The translations under genes were made by a program, and so were the position numbers. Under the pieces are notes generated by a model that was not told the origin of the DNA, made no database searches, and saw only the letters and a list, made by a program, of their open reading frames with translations. 64,000 bases of DNA from Echinicola soli (lineage in GTDB: Bacteria; Bacteroidota; Bacteroidia; Cytophagales; Cyclobacteriaceae), in NCBI RefSeq assembly GCF_006575665.1, contig NZ_CP041253.1, positions 2,951,001 through 3,015,000 of the forward strand, given 5' to 3'. Shown one piece after another: positions 19,298 to 29,316 of the stretch. Numbering within the stretch: the stretch's first letter is position 1; each line of letters starts with the position of its first letter.

Positions 19298-19501
19298 TGT
19301 TTGAAGAAAAGCCTTCGCTCTTATGAAAGGGTTTTGCAGCCTATTATGTTCCCGGTTTTTTTAATGGGATAGAACATCCCGTTTACAGAATCAATTCTTT
19401 TTTTTAAAGACAGGGCGATAGTGGATTTAGTTAAGATGGATGATGCTGACATAGGGTTGTCATTCTTGGGCAGTAAATTAGCGGAAAATGGAACGTGAAT
19501 T

Positions 19502-20083
19502 ATGAAGGAAGCATCTATCGCAACATTTTGCCCCAGTGGCCGCAAGGATTGGCGTCAATGGCTAGAGGACAATCACCAAATACAGGACGCTGTTTGGCTT
19601 GTTCAATACAAGAAGGTGAGTAAAAAGGCTTCTCTTTCATGGGAAGAGGCGGTGGAGGAAGCCCTGTGTTTTGGCTGGATAGACGGAAAAAGAAAATCCA
19701 TCAGTAATGAAAGTTACCGGCAGTTTTTTTGCAAAAGGAAAGCTACCAGCACTTGGTCCCGAATCAACAAGGAAAAAGTCAAGCAGTTAATGGATCAGGG
19801 ACGTATGCGGAAGGCCGGGGTAGAGGCTATCGAAACGGCCAAGCGAAATGGAGCATGGAGCATGTTAGATGAAGTAGAAGCATTGGTCATTCCCGAAGAT
19901 CTTCAAGTTGCCTTTTCACACTATCCAGGATCGAAAGTGACTTTTTCAGAATGGAGTAAATCCACCAAAAAAATGGCATTGCATTGGATTGTCATGGCCA
20001 AACGACCAGAGACCCGTCAGAGACGCATTGACAAGGTCGTGGCCATGGCGAATAGGAAAGAGCGGCCAAAGGTCTTTAAATAA
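19502..20083 (+). CDS. YdeI/OmpD-associated family protein
   Basis: A 193-residue cytosolic protein. The family is recognised from WRQWLEDNH, WLVQYKK, SWEEAVEEALCFGWIDGK and FCKRKATSTWSRINKEKV, and from the C-terminal ALHWIVMAKRPETRQRRIDK repeat-like helix. Database names link the family to bacteriocin protection and outer-membrane protein regulation, but the biochemical role is not established. Length is normal for the family. Confidence 0.85.
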   Translation: MKEASIATFCPSGRKDWRQWLEDNHQIQDAVWLVQYKKVSKKASLSWEEAVEEALCFGWIDGKRKSISNESYRQFFCKRKATSTWSRINKEKVKQLMDQGRMRKAGVEAIETAKRNGAWSMLDEVEALVIPEDLQVAFSHYPGSKVTFSEWSKSTKKMALHWIVMAKRPETRQRRIDKVVAMANRKERPKVFK

Positions 20084-20381
20084 TAATTGGTATAGATTAT
20101 CCATACTGGTAAAATGCTTCAGATCCTTTTAACCATCGTTTACAGCGGATGGCTAAAATCTTTTACCTGAATGTCAAAGAACATAATTTTCGGGTTTTGT
20201 ACTTCCCTTTTGCTCCCCTATGTACCATTCCTTTCAAGCGATTTGGAGAAGCGGCAGAGTCCTTTCTTGCTTAGCCTTCAGTCTCTTATGTCCACGGAAC
20301 TGAACTGACTGTGGATACGGGTTTTTTGGTGATCAGGCAATTGGGCTGAGCAATAAGTGATGGTTAAAAAATAGACAAGCC

Positions 20382-20418
20382 AAAAAAAGCCCCTAGAGCA
20401 AAACAGCGCTCTGGGGGC
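20382..20418 (-). terminator. Rho-independent terminator-like hairpin
   Basis: GCCCCTAGAGC pairs with GCTCTGGGGGC (one G-T pair) and an A7 run precedes it on the plus strand, giving a U-run on the minus strand. It lies about 260 bp beyond the last gene of the minus-strand polysaccharide locus and could end that transcript. Confidence 0.65.
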
Positions 20419-20566
20419 ATAGGTTTAATAGGCGGTTTTAATGCAATATGGAATTAAGGGATTGCAAATCCCCAATACTTTTGGTTAGGCAGCGTAAATG
20501 CCGAATAGCGAAAATTTACTTTGTCATAACCTGAAAAAACTTGTCACACGTAATTCAGAGATATGA

Positions 20567-20635
20567 CGAGGGCCGTGCCCTGGCATTTCGAAAAGTAAAC
20601 TCAAAGCTAATCGTACCGGGGCACAGCCCTCGGTA
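20567..20635. repeat. Imperfect inverted repeat with 32-bp spacer
   Basis: ACGAGGGCCGTGCCCTGG (20567-20584) is the near-complement of CCGGGGCACAGCCCTCGGT (20617-20635). There is no T-run after it. It sits directly downstream of the glycosidase gene, so it may stabilise the 3' end of that mRNA or be a REP-like element. Confidence 0.5.
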
Positions 20636-20676
20636 CAACTGCCTCAAATCTCATGTCTGAAATCTTATTCCTCACC

Positions 20677-22266
20677 TTAGGGATTGCTCGTAAAGTCCAG
20701 TTTTTTAAGCCCTTCCTGGATTTCTGGAGCGCCCATAAAGAGTTCCCATCCGAGTCCAGAACGGTGGTTTTCGATCATTGCCACGATAGGGCCTTGATCG
20801 ATGGCCAGGTATCTTTTTGGATAATAACCAGCTTCAGGGCTTAATGCATCATAGAAACCATAGCGACCAAATACTTTTTCCCCATAGTTGAAATAGAGGT
20901 TTTTTAGCACCTTGAGGGATTCCTGTGGTGTATACGGCATGGATGAAAGCGCGGCAGTGGGAGTGATCACGCCCAGGTCGTGTCCTGGTCGGTGGCCAGC
21001 ATAGCCATTGACCGAATAGCTGGCCGTCAAGCCCCAGAGGTCTTCGCCATAGCCTTTGAAGCCATCCTTGTTTTCGATGCACCAGGCACGGTTGATCAGT
21101 GTATGGTTTTTGTTTTCCTGCCAGTAGTTGGCATAGCGGTCTTCCAGGCCTTTTGGATTGAGGCCATGGTAAGAATAGTGTGCCCAGAAGAGCGGTCCGC
21201 CCATTTTTTCGGCGCCATTGTGTTTTAGTTTCAGTTTATGCCCGTAGGCCTCTACATCCGTATTGATATCGCCACTTCGAGCCCAGCCTTTATGGTAAAC
21301 ACTTGCCGGAACGGTGTGTGTGGGAGAGGCGGCAGCGAGAATATAGGTGATCAGGCATTCGTTGTAGCCTTCGAGAGGGAAGTTCATGTCCCAGCCGTAG
21401 TTGGGAGACCAGTGCCAATAAAGCGCGTCCTGGCCACCTTGGGTGTACCAATCCCATTCCATCTCCCTCCATAATTGGTCGATTTTTTGGGCAATGGCTT
21501 TTTCCTTTTCCGAGCCGTTTTTATAATATTCCCTTACCGCTAGCAGTCCTTGCATCAAAAAGGCAGACTCCACCAAATCTCCGCCATCGTCCTTCTTGCT
21601 GAATGCTTTGACTTTGCCTGTTTCGCCATGTAGCCAGTGGGGCCATACGCCATGAAAGCGATCCGCCTGCTCTAGGAAATCGACCATTTTTTCAAATCGG
21701 GCAGCTCCTTCTTCACGCGTGATCCACCCACGGTCGATGCCTGCCAGTAAACCATATATACCAAAGCCCGTTCCCCCGGTAGTGACTACATTTTGGTCGT
21801 TTTGAGGGTAGTCGCCATCCAAGTGTATCCTTTCCCTGGCCATGCCTGAATGAGGCTCTGCCCCCTCCCAAAAATACCTGAAGGTATAATACTGTACCAT
21901 ATTGATCAGCTGTTCATCGGTCAAGTCTTTGGTCAGGACTTTAGTGCTGCCAATTTCATTGTTCTCACCAGTTGGGTCAATAGTAGTTATACGGTAGTTT
22001 AGTTCTAGGTTATTGCCCAGGTCATTGACAAAATCCATGTACATGGTGTCTTTTACCGTGGCCCTTTTGCTAAAATCATTATTTGCAGAGCTTACCCAGA
22101 CTTCATATTCATTTACCCCTTCTTGAGAAGGCCAGGTAAGTTCCACATGGCGAGGGTATCCAGTTGCTTTGACAGGACTTTTAGTAGTCGTTTTCTCCTG
22201 CGTACATCCCCAAAAGGCCAAGATGGCCAATAGGAGAGGTATAGGGTTTTTGAAGAGAATATTCAT
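20677..22266 (-). CDS. Glycoamylase-domain lipoprotein, GH144-like endo-beta-glucanase
   Basis: A 529-residue lipoprotein (lipobox AFWGC at about residue 21). After a short fibronectin-like N-terminal region (HVELTWPSQEGVNEYEVW) comes the (alpha/alpha)6-type glycoamylase domain (PF10091): YYTFRYFWEGAEP, VTTGGTGFGIYGLLAG, FHGVWPHWLHGETGK, WHWSPNYGWDMNFPLEGYNE and LAIDQGPIVAMIENHRSGL. Characterised members of this family in Bacteroidota are GH144 endo-beta-1,2-glucanases, so internal cleavage of a beta-glucan is the best guess. It is the last gene of the locus, 12 bp after the esterase. A paralogue with extra Ig-like domains lies at 27205-29172. Confidence 0.85.
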   Translation of the reverse strand: MNILFKNPIPLLLAILAFWGCTQEKTTTKSPVKATGYPRHVELTWPSQEGVNEYEVWVSSANNDFSKRATVKDTMYMDFVNDLGNNLELNYRITTIDPTGENNEIGSTKVLTKDLTDEQLINMVQYYTFRYFWEGAEPHSGMARERIHLDGDYPQNDQNVVTTGGTGFGIYGLLAGIDRGWITREEGAARFEKMVDFLEQADRFHGVWPHWLHGETGKVKAFSKKDDGGDLVESAFLMQGLLAVREYYKNGSEKEKAIAQKIDQLWREMEWDWYTQGGQDALYWHWSPNYGWDMNFPLEGYNECLITYILAAASPTHTVPASVYHKGWARSGDINTDVEAYGHKLKLKHNGAEKMGGPLFWAHYSYHGLNPKGLEDRYANYWQENKNHTLINRAWCIENKDGFKGYGEDLWGLTASYSVNGYAGHRPGHDLGVITPTAALSSMPYTPQESLKVLKNLYFNYGEKVFGRYGFYDALSPEAGYYPKRYLAIDQGPIVAMIENHRSGLGWELFMGAPEIQEGLKKLDFTSNP

Positions 22267-22278
22267 GATGATTTGCAG

Positions 22279-23085
22279 TTATTTGTGTTTTGAAAATAGC
22301 CAGGGCAATAAATCCGGCTCGGCAAAAGTCGGATCCCAGGCATTGTGATTGGCTTCAGGGTAAAAGCTGTACTTTACGTCAGCCCCTTCTTCTTTGAGTA
22401 TCTTGTAAACACGCTGAGAGAGGACTGGGGGGACGATATCATCCTTGCCCCCATGCGTGATCCACAAGGAAGTGTGGTGTGCATATTTTTTGGCAAGCGA
22501 AAGATTGCCGCCGCCACAAATGGCGATGGCAGCAGCATACTTCTTTGGCCATCGTCCCAGCGTCTCGAACGTGCCAAATCCACCCATGGACAGTCCCATG
22601 ACGTAAAGGCGTTTTTTATCTATCCGTTCTTTTTTGATCAGCTTTTTGGTCAGTTCGTTGACCAGATCAAGCTGTTCAGAGGGGTTCTCCACAGATTGGC
22701 TAAAATCGGGGTTACCTTTGCCAAAAAGTTCCTTGCGGATGCTGATGTCAATCCAGTATTTGTCCTCTGGACACTGCGGAAAAACTATAATTGCCGGAAA
22801 TTGCGCTCTGTTTTCAGGAGACAGGAAGAGATCAGCACCATGGGAGAGCTGCTTTTCATTGTCACTTCCCCGTTCACCGGCACCATGGAGAAAAAGCACC
22901 ATGGGGTACTTTTTGCCGTTTCCGTAGTTTTCAGGATAAAGAATACGGTAAAGGAGAGAGTCCCCTTTATGGTTGACAAATACCCGCTTTTCAAATGGGG
23001 ATTTATCCTGCGCCATCAGCTTGTGCGTACCAATGAAAAGCATTGGCAGGAGAAGCAGGATGAGATAGTTTTTGTGATTTTTCAT
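22279..23085 (-). CDS. Secreted carboxylesterase / dienelactone hydrolase-like protein
   Basis: A 268-residue alpha/beta hydrolase with a signal peptide (cleavage near HKLMAQDK). LFLHGAGERGSDN is the oxyanion region, GLSMGGFGTFE the nucleophile elbow, HGGKDDIVPP the acid and EANHNAWDP the catalytic His. Similar proteins occur in glycan loci as esterases that may remove acyl groups from the polymer. It is 12 bp upstream of the GH144-like gene and 100 bp downstream of the sulfatase, so it probably belongs to the same transcript. The true substrate is not known. Confidence 0.82.
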   Translation of the reverse strand: MKNHKNYLILLLLPMLFIGTHKLMAQDKSPFEKRVFVNHKGDSLLYRILYPENYGNGKKYPMVLFLHGAGERGSDNEKQLSHGADLFLSPENRAQFPAIIVFPQCPEDKYWIDISIRKELFGKGNPDFSQSVENPSEQLDLVNELTKKLIKKERIDKKRLYVMGLSMGGFGTFETLGRWPKKYAAAIAICGGGNLSLAKKYAHHTSLWITHGGKDDIVPPVLSQRVYKILKEEGADVKYSFYPEANHNAWDPTFAEPDLLPWLFSKHK

Positions 23086-23185
23086 TTTCGGTTTTCACCC
23101 CCTAGCCCAATACATGCTTGCGGTGAGTTTAAAGGTTTTTAGAGAAATTTTACAATTTTCCAATTCTTACAATTTCAAAATTCCA

Positions 23186-24685
23186 TTAATACGTCTGTTG
23201 GAATCGGTGGTCGAGCTTGGGATGACGGATGGGCTTTAATGGGATTTGGGTCCCGTCAGTGTTTTCCAGCCAGTCCCAGACTTCGTTTCTAAGTTGCTTA
23301 CTCAAATCCCTGTATTCGGGATCTCTGATCAGGTTGTTCATCTCGTAAGGGTCTTTTTGGATGTCGTAGAGTTCGTTTATATCCCAGACACCTTGGTTAA
23401 AGATGTACTTGTACTGATCTGTCCTCACGGCAAATACCGTAGGTGTGGAAGGGTAGGCCATTTCCCAATAATATTCATAAAACACTTTCTCGCGCCAGTC
23501 CACCTCCTTTTGCTCCAGAAGTGGAACGAAGGATTTTCCTTGCATCTGCTCGGGAGCGCCGCTCATTCCGGCCACTTCCAGTAAAGTGGGAGCGATGTCA
23601 ATGTTCATGACCATTTTGTCAATGGTGATTCCCGGCTTTACCATCTCGGGGTATTTCACCAACAAGGGCACTTTCATGGATTCCTCATAAGCATGTCGTT
23701 TATCGATCAGGCCATGCTCTCCAAAGGAAAAACCATTGTCACCCATATAAACCACAATGGTGTTTTTCTCCAGTCCTTCTTCTTCGAGCCAGTCCATCAC
23801 CCGGCCGATACTTTCGTCCAAGGCCATGAGGGTTTCCAGGTAGCTTTTATAGAAAACATTAAAGGGGAGTTGGCCATGGTACATGTAATCTACTCCATGC
23901 CAGCTGTAACGTTGTTTCCTTACCCAGTCCGGAATGTCTTTGTAGTTTACCTTGGTTTCTGGTGCGCGAATGATATCTCCGTAAAATTCACTGCTGTCCG
24001 TAGCCGTCAGGTACATGGAAGGAGGTGTTATAATAGGCAAAGTATCGTACATACCTTCGTGCCTTTTGGCAGGTTGGAATTCGGAGTGAACGGCCTTGTG
24101 GGATAGATAAAGCATAAAAGGCTCTTCATCCCCAAGGCTGTTTAGCCAATTCAGTGCCTCATTGGTCAGCAGATCAGACGTATAGCTGCCTTCTGGTTGT
24201 GGCACACGTTCGCCGTTGATGTTGAAAACGGGATTATAATAGGTGCCCTGACCGCGAAAGCTTACCCATTGGTCAAAACCTGGCTGTGGCATATCATCGG
24301 TGTTTCCCATGTGCCACTTACCAAAAAAGCCTGTTTTATAGCCCATCTCCTGTAAATACTGCGGGAAAAAGGTCAAATCATCCGGTAACGGAGCCTGATT
24401 GTCCACGATCGTGTGGGTATGGGCGTACTGTCCGGTAAGGATAGATGCCCGGCTTGGAGAACAAAGGGAAGTACTCACAAACGCGTTGTTCATGTGGGCT
24501 CCTTCAGCGGCTATTCGGTCCATGTTGGGGGTTTTTAGCCCAGGCACTGCCCCGGTAAACCCCATGAAATCATATCGGTGATCATCCGAAAGGATAAAGA
24601 CAATATTGGGTTTTTCTGACTGGCCAAATGCCTGAATGCAGGACAGCAAGACAGAAGCCAATAAAAATAAACTTCGTTTAAGCAT
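23186..24685 (-). CDS. Secreted S1-family sulfatase
   Basis: A 499-residue arylsulfatase-type enzyme with a signal peptide (cleavage near AFGQSEK). The modification motif CxPSR is STSLCSPSRASILTG, with C75 expected to be oxidised to formylglycine. The metal ligands appear in IVFILSDDHRYD and VYMGDNGFSFGEHG, and GKWHMGN completes the active site. No dedicated maturase gene is in the window. The presence of a sulfatase in the locus suggests the substrate polymer, or a side chain, is sulfated; this sits awkwardly with a plain beta-1,2-glucan and is worth testing. Confidence 0.92.
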   Translation of the reverse strand: MLKRSLFLLASVLLSCIQAFGQSEKPNIVFILSDDHRYDFMGFTGAVPGLKTPNMDRIAAEGAHMNNAFVSTSLCSPSRASILTGQYAHTHTIVDNQAPLPDDLTFFPQYLQEMGYKTGFFGKWHMGNTDDMPQPGFDQWVSFRGQGTYYNPVFNINGERVPQPEGSYTSDLLTNEALNWLNSLGDEEPFMLYLSHKAVHSEFQPAKRHEGMYDTLPIITPPSMYLTATDSSEFYGDIIRAPETKVNYKDIPDWVRKQRYSWHGVDYMYHGQLPFNVFYKSYLETLMALDESIGRVMDWLEEEGLEKNTIVVYMGDNGFSFGEHGLIDKRHAYEESMKVPLLVKYPEMVKPGITIDKMVMNIDIAPTLLEVAGMSGAPEQMQGKSFVPLLEQKEVDWREKVFYEYYWEMAYPSTPTVFAVRTDQYKYIFNQGVWDINELYDIQKDPYEMNNLIRDPEYRDLSKQLRNEVWDWLENTDGTQIPLKPIRHPKLDHRFQQTY

Positions 24686-24825
24686 AATTAATGAGGTTAT
24701 AGGTCTTCTTGAGCTAAAATGAGGAATGATTCAGCTTATCACTAATCGATTGTACAGTCCTTCAATTCTGTCATTTAACGATCCATTAATCTTCCAATCT
24801 TACAATTTTAAGTTCACTAAACTTT

Positions 24826-27126
24826 TCAATCTTCCCAATTGACCTTTTGTGTACTTACTTCACTGGAATTGGTGCCAATCATAATTTCAAATTCCCCGGG
24901 CTCGAATACAAAGTCCAAGCTGTGGTTATAGAATTTGAGATCTTCTTGGCTCAGTTCGAATGAGACTTCTTTGGTCTCTCCCGCTTTAAGAAATATCTTC
25001 TGGAAACCTTTGAGCTCCTTAACAGGTCGGGTCATGCTGCCCACCAGGTCCCTTACATACAGCTGCACCACTTCTTTGCCGTCGTATTTTCCGGTATTGC
25101 TCAGGGAAATGCTGGCTGTGAGGGTTTGGTCGCCATTTAGCTGATCTGTGCTTAGTTTTAAGTTTCCATATTCAAATTCCGTATAGCTCAGTCCATAGCC
25201 AAATGGAAATAGTGGCTCATTGGATACATCCAGGTAGTTGGAGCGGAATTTTTGGAACCATTGGCCTTCTGGTAGTGGACGTCCGGTGTTTTTGTGGTTA
25301 TAATAAATAGGGATTTGTCCCGTATTTTGAGGAAAGGTCATGGTCAGTTTGCCCGAAGGGTTTACTTTCCCGAACAACACATCGGCGATGGCATCTCCCG
25401 CTTCACTGCCACCAAACCACACATTAAGGATGGAAGGGATGTTATCCGCCTCCCAGTTGATGGCCAACGGACGACCGGTAAACAGCACCATCACGATGGG
25501 TTTCCCTGTTTTGGCCAATGCCTTCAACAGGCGACGTTGGTTGGCTGGCAATTCGATGGTGCTTCGGCTGGATGATTCGCCGCTCATTTCTGCGGATTCA
25601 CCCATGGCCGCAACGATGACATCAGCTCCTTTTGCCGCTTCTACTGCTTCCTTGATCAATTCCTCCTCAGACCTGTTGTCCCGGTATGTAGGTTTGCCAA
25701 AAACGCTCACCCTGGACTCCAATAGGGAATCGGCCACGACGTTGGCACCACGGGCCTCGATGATTTTTACTTTGTTTCCGACCGCATTTTGGATGCCCTG
25801 CTTGAGGGAAATGGATTCTTTGAACCTACCGGCCACACTCCATGTTCCGGTCATATTTTCGGCATTGTCTGCCATTGGCCCGATAAGGGCTATTGTTCCC
25901 GTTTTTTCCAAGGGCAATACCCGTCCCTCGTTTTTCATCAGAACAAAAGATTGGGCAGCTATTTCCCGGGAAATCTGCCTGTTTTCAGTATTGAATATTT
26001 CTGTTTCGGACCTTTCGATGTCACAATAGCGATAAGGATCTTCAAATAGCCCGAGTTTAAACTTGGCCACCAAAATTCTCCGGCAAGCTTCGTTAATTTG
26101 TGCTTCGGTAATAGAGCCTTCTTCAAGGGAAGATTTTAAGGTGGTCAGGAAGCCTTCACCCACCATGTCCATGTCCACACCTGCCTTTAGTGCTTTGGCG
26201 GAAACCGTCTTGAGGTCTCCGATTCCATGTGCGGTCATTTCATTGATGGCGGTATAATCGGTCACCACGAAGCCATCAAATCCCCATTCATCACGTAGCA
26301 AATCAGTCATCAGCCATTTGTTGGCACTGGCCGGGATGCCTTCCACTTCATTGAAAGCCGTCATCACCGTGCCCACACCTGCATCTACAGCGGCTTTGTA
26401 GGGAGGGAAGTACTCATTGTACATACGCTGACGACTCATGTCTACGGTATTATAATCCCTGCCTGCTTCCGGTGCTCCGTAGAGTGCAAAGTGTTTGACA
26501 CAGGCCATGAGCGTGTTATTCAAACTCAGGTCATTACCTTGGTAGCCTTTTACCATGGCTTTGGCTATCTGTGCACCAAGGTAAGGGTCTTCGCCACTTC
26601 CTTCAGATACACGGCCCCAGCGAGGCTCGCGCGAAATGTCTGTCATTGGGGAAAAGGTCCAGTTGATCCCATCGGCACTGGCTTCTTTGGCGGCGAGCTG
26701 AGCGGATTTTTTGATCAGGTCCATGTCCCATGTGCATGATAGGCCAAGGGGAATGGGGAAAATGGTTTCGTAGCCATGGATCACGTCCATGCCAAATAGA
26801 AGCGGGATGCCCAAGCGGCTTTCTTCCACGGCTACCTGCTGCACGTCCCGGATCTTTTGGACGGTTTTGATGTTGAAAAGACCGCCCACTTTTCCAGCTT
26901 TTATCTTCTCGGCAATATTGGAACTTGAGGCTTGGCCAGTAGTGAAATCACCAGCGGCAGGTAAGTTCAGCTGACCGATTTTTTCTTCCAAAGTCATCAG
27001 TGCCAGAACAGAATCTGCCTTTTGGATATAAGGATCTTGGGCATTTGGTTCAGGGGTTTTGCCCGAGGGTTTAAAGGCCATTATGAAGCATCCAATGGCC
27101 AGTATGATGAGGATATATTTTTTCAT
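24826..27126 (-). CDS. bglX: GH3 beta-glucosidase (BglX type)
   Basis: A 766-residue glycoside hydrolase family 3 enzyme. The start at 27126 (MKKYILIIL) gives a good export signal; the open frame extends nine codons further. The N-terminal barrel carries FGMDVIHGYETIFPIPLG, KHFALYGAPEAGRDYN and the nucleophile region DGFVVTDYTAINEM. The second domain contains MGESAEMSGESSSR and GSEAGDAIADVLFG, and the C-terminus is a fibronectin III-like domain (KEVVQLYVRDLVGSMTRPVKELKGF within the last 120 residues). It would release glucose from oligosaccharides made by the GH144-like enzymes in the periplasm. Confidence 0.95.
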   Translation of the reverse strand: MKKYILIILAIGCFIMAFKPSGKTPEPNAQDPYIQKADSVLALMTLEEKIGQLNLPAAGDFTTGQASSSNIAEKIKAGKVGGLFNIKTVQKIRDVQQVAVEESRLGIPLLFGMDVIHGYETIFPIPLGLSCTWDMDLIKKSAQLAAKEASADGINWTFSPMTDISREPRWGRVSEGSGEDPYLGAQIAKAMVKGYQGNDLSLNNTLMACVKHFALYGAPEAGRDYNTVDMSRQRMYNEYFPPYKAAVDAGVGTVMTAFNEVEGIPASANKWLMTDLLRDEWGFDGFVVTDYTAINEMTAHGIGDLKTVSAKALKAGVDMDMVGEGFLTTLKSSLEEGSITEAQINEACRRILVAKFKLGLFEDPYRYCDIERSETEIFNTENRQISREIAAQSFVLMKNEGRVLPLEKTGTIALIGPMADNAENMTGTWSVAGRFKESISLKQGIQNAVGNKVKIIEARGANVVADSLLESRVSVFGKPTYRDNRSEEELIKEAVEAAKGADVIVAAMGESAEMSGESSSRSTIELPANQRRLLKALAKTGKPIVMVLFTGRPLAINWEADNIPSILNVWFGGSEAGDAIADVLFGKVNPSGKLTMTFPQNTGQIPIYYNHKNTGRPLPEGQWFQKFRSNYLDVSNEPLFPFGYGLSYTEFEYGNLKLSTDQLNGDQTLTASISLSNTGKYDGKEVVQLYVRDLVGSMTRPVKELKGFQKIFLKAGETKEVSFELSQEDLKFYNHSLDFVFEPGEFEIMIGTNSSEVSTQKVNWED

Positions 27127-27204
27127 AGTGGTGTTTTTTTGTATTCTTCTCAATTCACTAATTGTTGGTCGTTTTGTTTAATTGCTATTCATATAACAGT
27201 TTGG

Positions 27205-29172
27205 TCAATAACTGAACCCCAGCCGATCCAAACCGCCCTTTACCTGTTGGTCTTCCATAAATAAATCCCAAAGCAATCCCGTTCGGTGATTTTCGATCAT
27301 TAGGATGATTGGGCCTTGGTCGATGGCCAGGTAAGTATCTGCGTACCAGTTTTCAGTAATGTTAAAAGCATCATAAAACCCATATTGTCCCCATGTTTTA
27401 TCCCCCAGTTTATAGTAGAAAAACCGAAGGGCATTCATGGATGCATCAGGGGTGTAGGGGAAAGAGGATAGGGCAGCCGTAGGTGTGATGACGCCCAGGT
27501 CATTGGTGGGAGAATGGGCACTGTAGCCGTTGTGGCTGTCGCTGGCAGTGAGTCCCCATACTTCGTCTGAATAGCCTATGAAGCCTTTTGGATTTTGAAG
27601 GCAATAAGCTTGGTTAATCAGGCTATGCGCTTGGTTTTGTTCCCAATAGTTGGCGAATTGATCGGAAAGGTTTCTCGGATCCAATCCCAAGAAAGAATAG
27701 TGCGCAAAGAACAAAGGCCCACCATATTCATTGCCCAAAGGAAGTTGTTGTTGGAAATAGCTGTTGCCATTTTGGATCTCGCCATTCCTTGCCCATCCAG
27801 CTTCGTAGACATCTTTATCGATGGGGTAAGTGGGAGAAGCAGCGGCCAGGACATAAACAATGAGGCTTTCATTGTATCCTCGGATGGGAAGGTTCATTTC
27901 CCAGTTATAATTTGGGGACCAATGCCAATAAAGGACATGGCTCCCATCTCTGGTGTACCAGTCCCATTCGACGGATTCCCAAAGTTGGGTGATTTTATTG
28001 ATCAGCTCATTTTCGGTCGGGTTTTGATGGTTCAGAAAGGACCTCACGGTCAATAGTCCCTGGATCATAAAGGCTGTTTCTACCAAGTCCCCACCGTTGT
28101 CTTTAGTGCTGAAAGGAATGGTCTTGCCGGTCTCGCCATTTAGCCAGTGTGGCCAGGCACCATGAAAGCGGTCGGCAGCTGCCAGAAAGTCTACGATCTT
28201 GGCCCATCTGGCAAGGGCCTCTTGTCGGGTAATAAAGCCCCTCTCCACTCCAACAATCAAGGCCATCACGCCAAATCCCGAACCGCCAGTGGTCACCGTA
28301 TTGCCGGAAGTGTTCCGCTCCCTGGCCAGGCCGCTGGTAGGGTGTGCAAAGTCCCAAAAATATCGAAATGTCTGCTCTTGGACCTTAGTGAGCAAGGCTT
28401 CGTCGGATAGCATAGGAAATTTGGGCGTTTCATCAATTTCGGTATAAAATTCATTCCTCGTTCCACCAAAACGTTCCCCATTGATCCCTTGTAATTTGTC
28501 CGAAATCCTAAAGGCATAGGATGTCAGATGGGAGAGGGGAGCGGTAGTACTGACCGTGACGGTTTGGTCATTGTCGCTCCATTCATATTGCAAGGGGGGT
28601 GCGGCAGGGCCAGTCAAGGTAACCGCTTCTTGCAAAGTAGTTCTGTTCACGGGATGGTTAAAGGACAAAACCACCTGGAAATTTACTGGCACTTGTTGGA
28701 TCTTGCCAGTTCTGGTGGTGTCGCTTGACGAAAGGATGGCTTTGCTTAGCTCCAAGTTTCCCCTTAAGGTTTCGAACCTAAAGTCTGCGCCTGAAAAGGT
28801 AGTGCCATTGGTAGCAGTAAGGGCATTGCTGATTTCAAGATGGTAGGCAGTACTTGTTTCAAGTGTTCCGACCATGGTGATGGTAAGTGTTTTATTGCCG
28901 GAAAGTAGATTGGTTGAAAAATTCACTGGTGTATTGTCTTGGCTAAGCGAAATGGCCGAAGCAATGGATGCCTCGCTGACAGGGTGGGAAAAAGATAGGC
29001 TTATGGATCGGTCAATAGCGACATTTTCAGTAATGTCATCAGGGTCAAGGGAGGTGTCTCCAATATAGGCACCGGTAAGTTCCATTGACATCACCGTCTC
29101 GTCATCCTTTTTACAGGAAACCATGCATAGAAAAAATAAGAGAATAAGGAATGATCTCATCATTTTGGGCAT
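27205..29172 (-). CDS. GH144-like glycoamylase-domain lipoprotein with two Ig-like domains
   Basis: A 655-residue lipoprotein (lipobox CMVSCKK) starting at 29172. Two Big_5-type Ig-like domains come first: IDRSISLSFSHPVSEASI, then VNFQVVLSFNHPVNRTTL, each ending in a YxFEIS/YAFRIS-like strand. They are followed by the glycoamylase domain: TFRYFWDFAHPTSGL, TTGGSGFGVMALIVG, FHGAWPHWLNGETGK, WHWSPNYNWEMNLPIRGYNE and LAIDQGPIILMIENHRTGL. The catalytic half is clearly paralogous to the gene at 20677-22266; the Ig-like domains probably extend it from the cell surface. It is likely the surface endo-enzyme and the other copy the companion. Confidence 0.87.
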   Translation of the reverse strand: MPKMMRSFLILLFFLCMVSCKKDDETVMSMELTGAYIGDTSLDPDDITENVAIDRSISLSFSHPVSEASIASAISLSQDNTPVNFSTNLLSGNKTLTITMVGTLETSTAYHLEISNALTATNGTTFSGADFRFETLRGNLELSKAILSSSDTTRTGKIQQVPVNFQVVLSFNHPVNRTTLQEAVTLTGPAAPPLQYEWSDNDQTVTVSTTAPLSHLTSYAFRISDKLQGINGERFGGTRNEFYTEIDETPKFPMLSDEALLTKVQEQTFRYFWDFAHPTSGLARERNTSGNTVTTGGSGFGVMALIVGVERGFITRQEALARWAKIVDFLAAADRFHGAWPHWLNGETGKTIPFSTKDNGGDLVETAFMIQGLLTVRSFLNHQNPTENELINKITQLWESVEWDWYTRDGSHVLYWHWSPNYNWEMNLPIRGYNESLIVYVLAAASPTYPIDKDVYEAGWARNGEIQNGNSYFQQQLPLGNEYGGPLFFAHYSFLGLDPRNLSDQFANYWEQNQAHSLINQAYCLQNPKGFIGYSDEVWGLTASDSHNGYSAHSPTNDLGVITPTAALSSFPYTPDASMNALRFFYYKLGDKTWGQYGFYDAFNITENWYADTYLAIDQGPIILMIENHRTGLLWDLFMEDQQVKGGLDRLGFSY

Positions 29173-29316
29173 TATTGGGAAATGGGAAATAATTTTGATG
29201 GCTTTGGTATGACTATTTACGTTGTCAAAAGCCATTTATAGTGGGGTTAGTTTGTGTGAAAATCAACGGAGAATGAAGGAGAGTTTCACTGTGGAAACCC
29301 TCCTGTATATAAAATA

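Larger units (their letters stand above)
20084..20676. other. Intergenic region between convergent genes
   Basis: 593 bp with no convincing gene. It contains a terminator-like hairpin at 20382-20418 and a wide imperfect inverted repeat at 20567-20635, listed separately. Confidence 0.5.
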
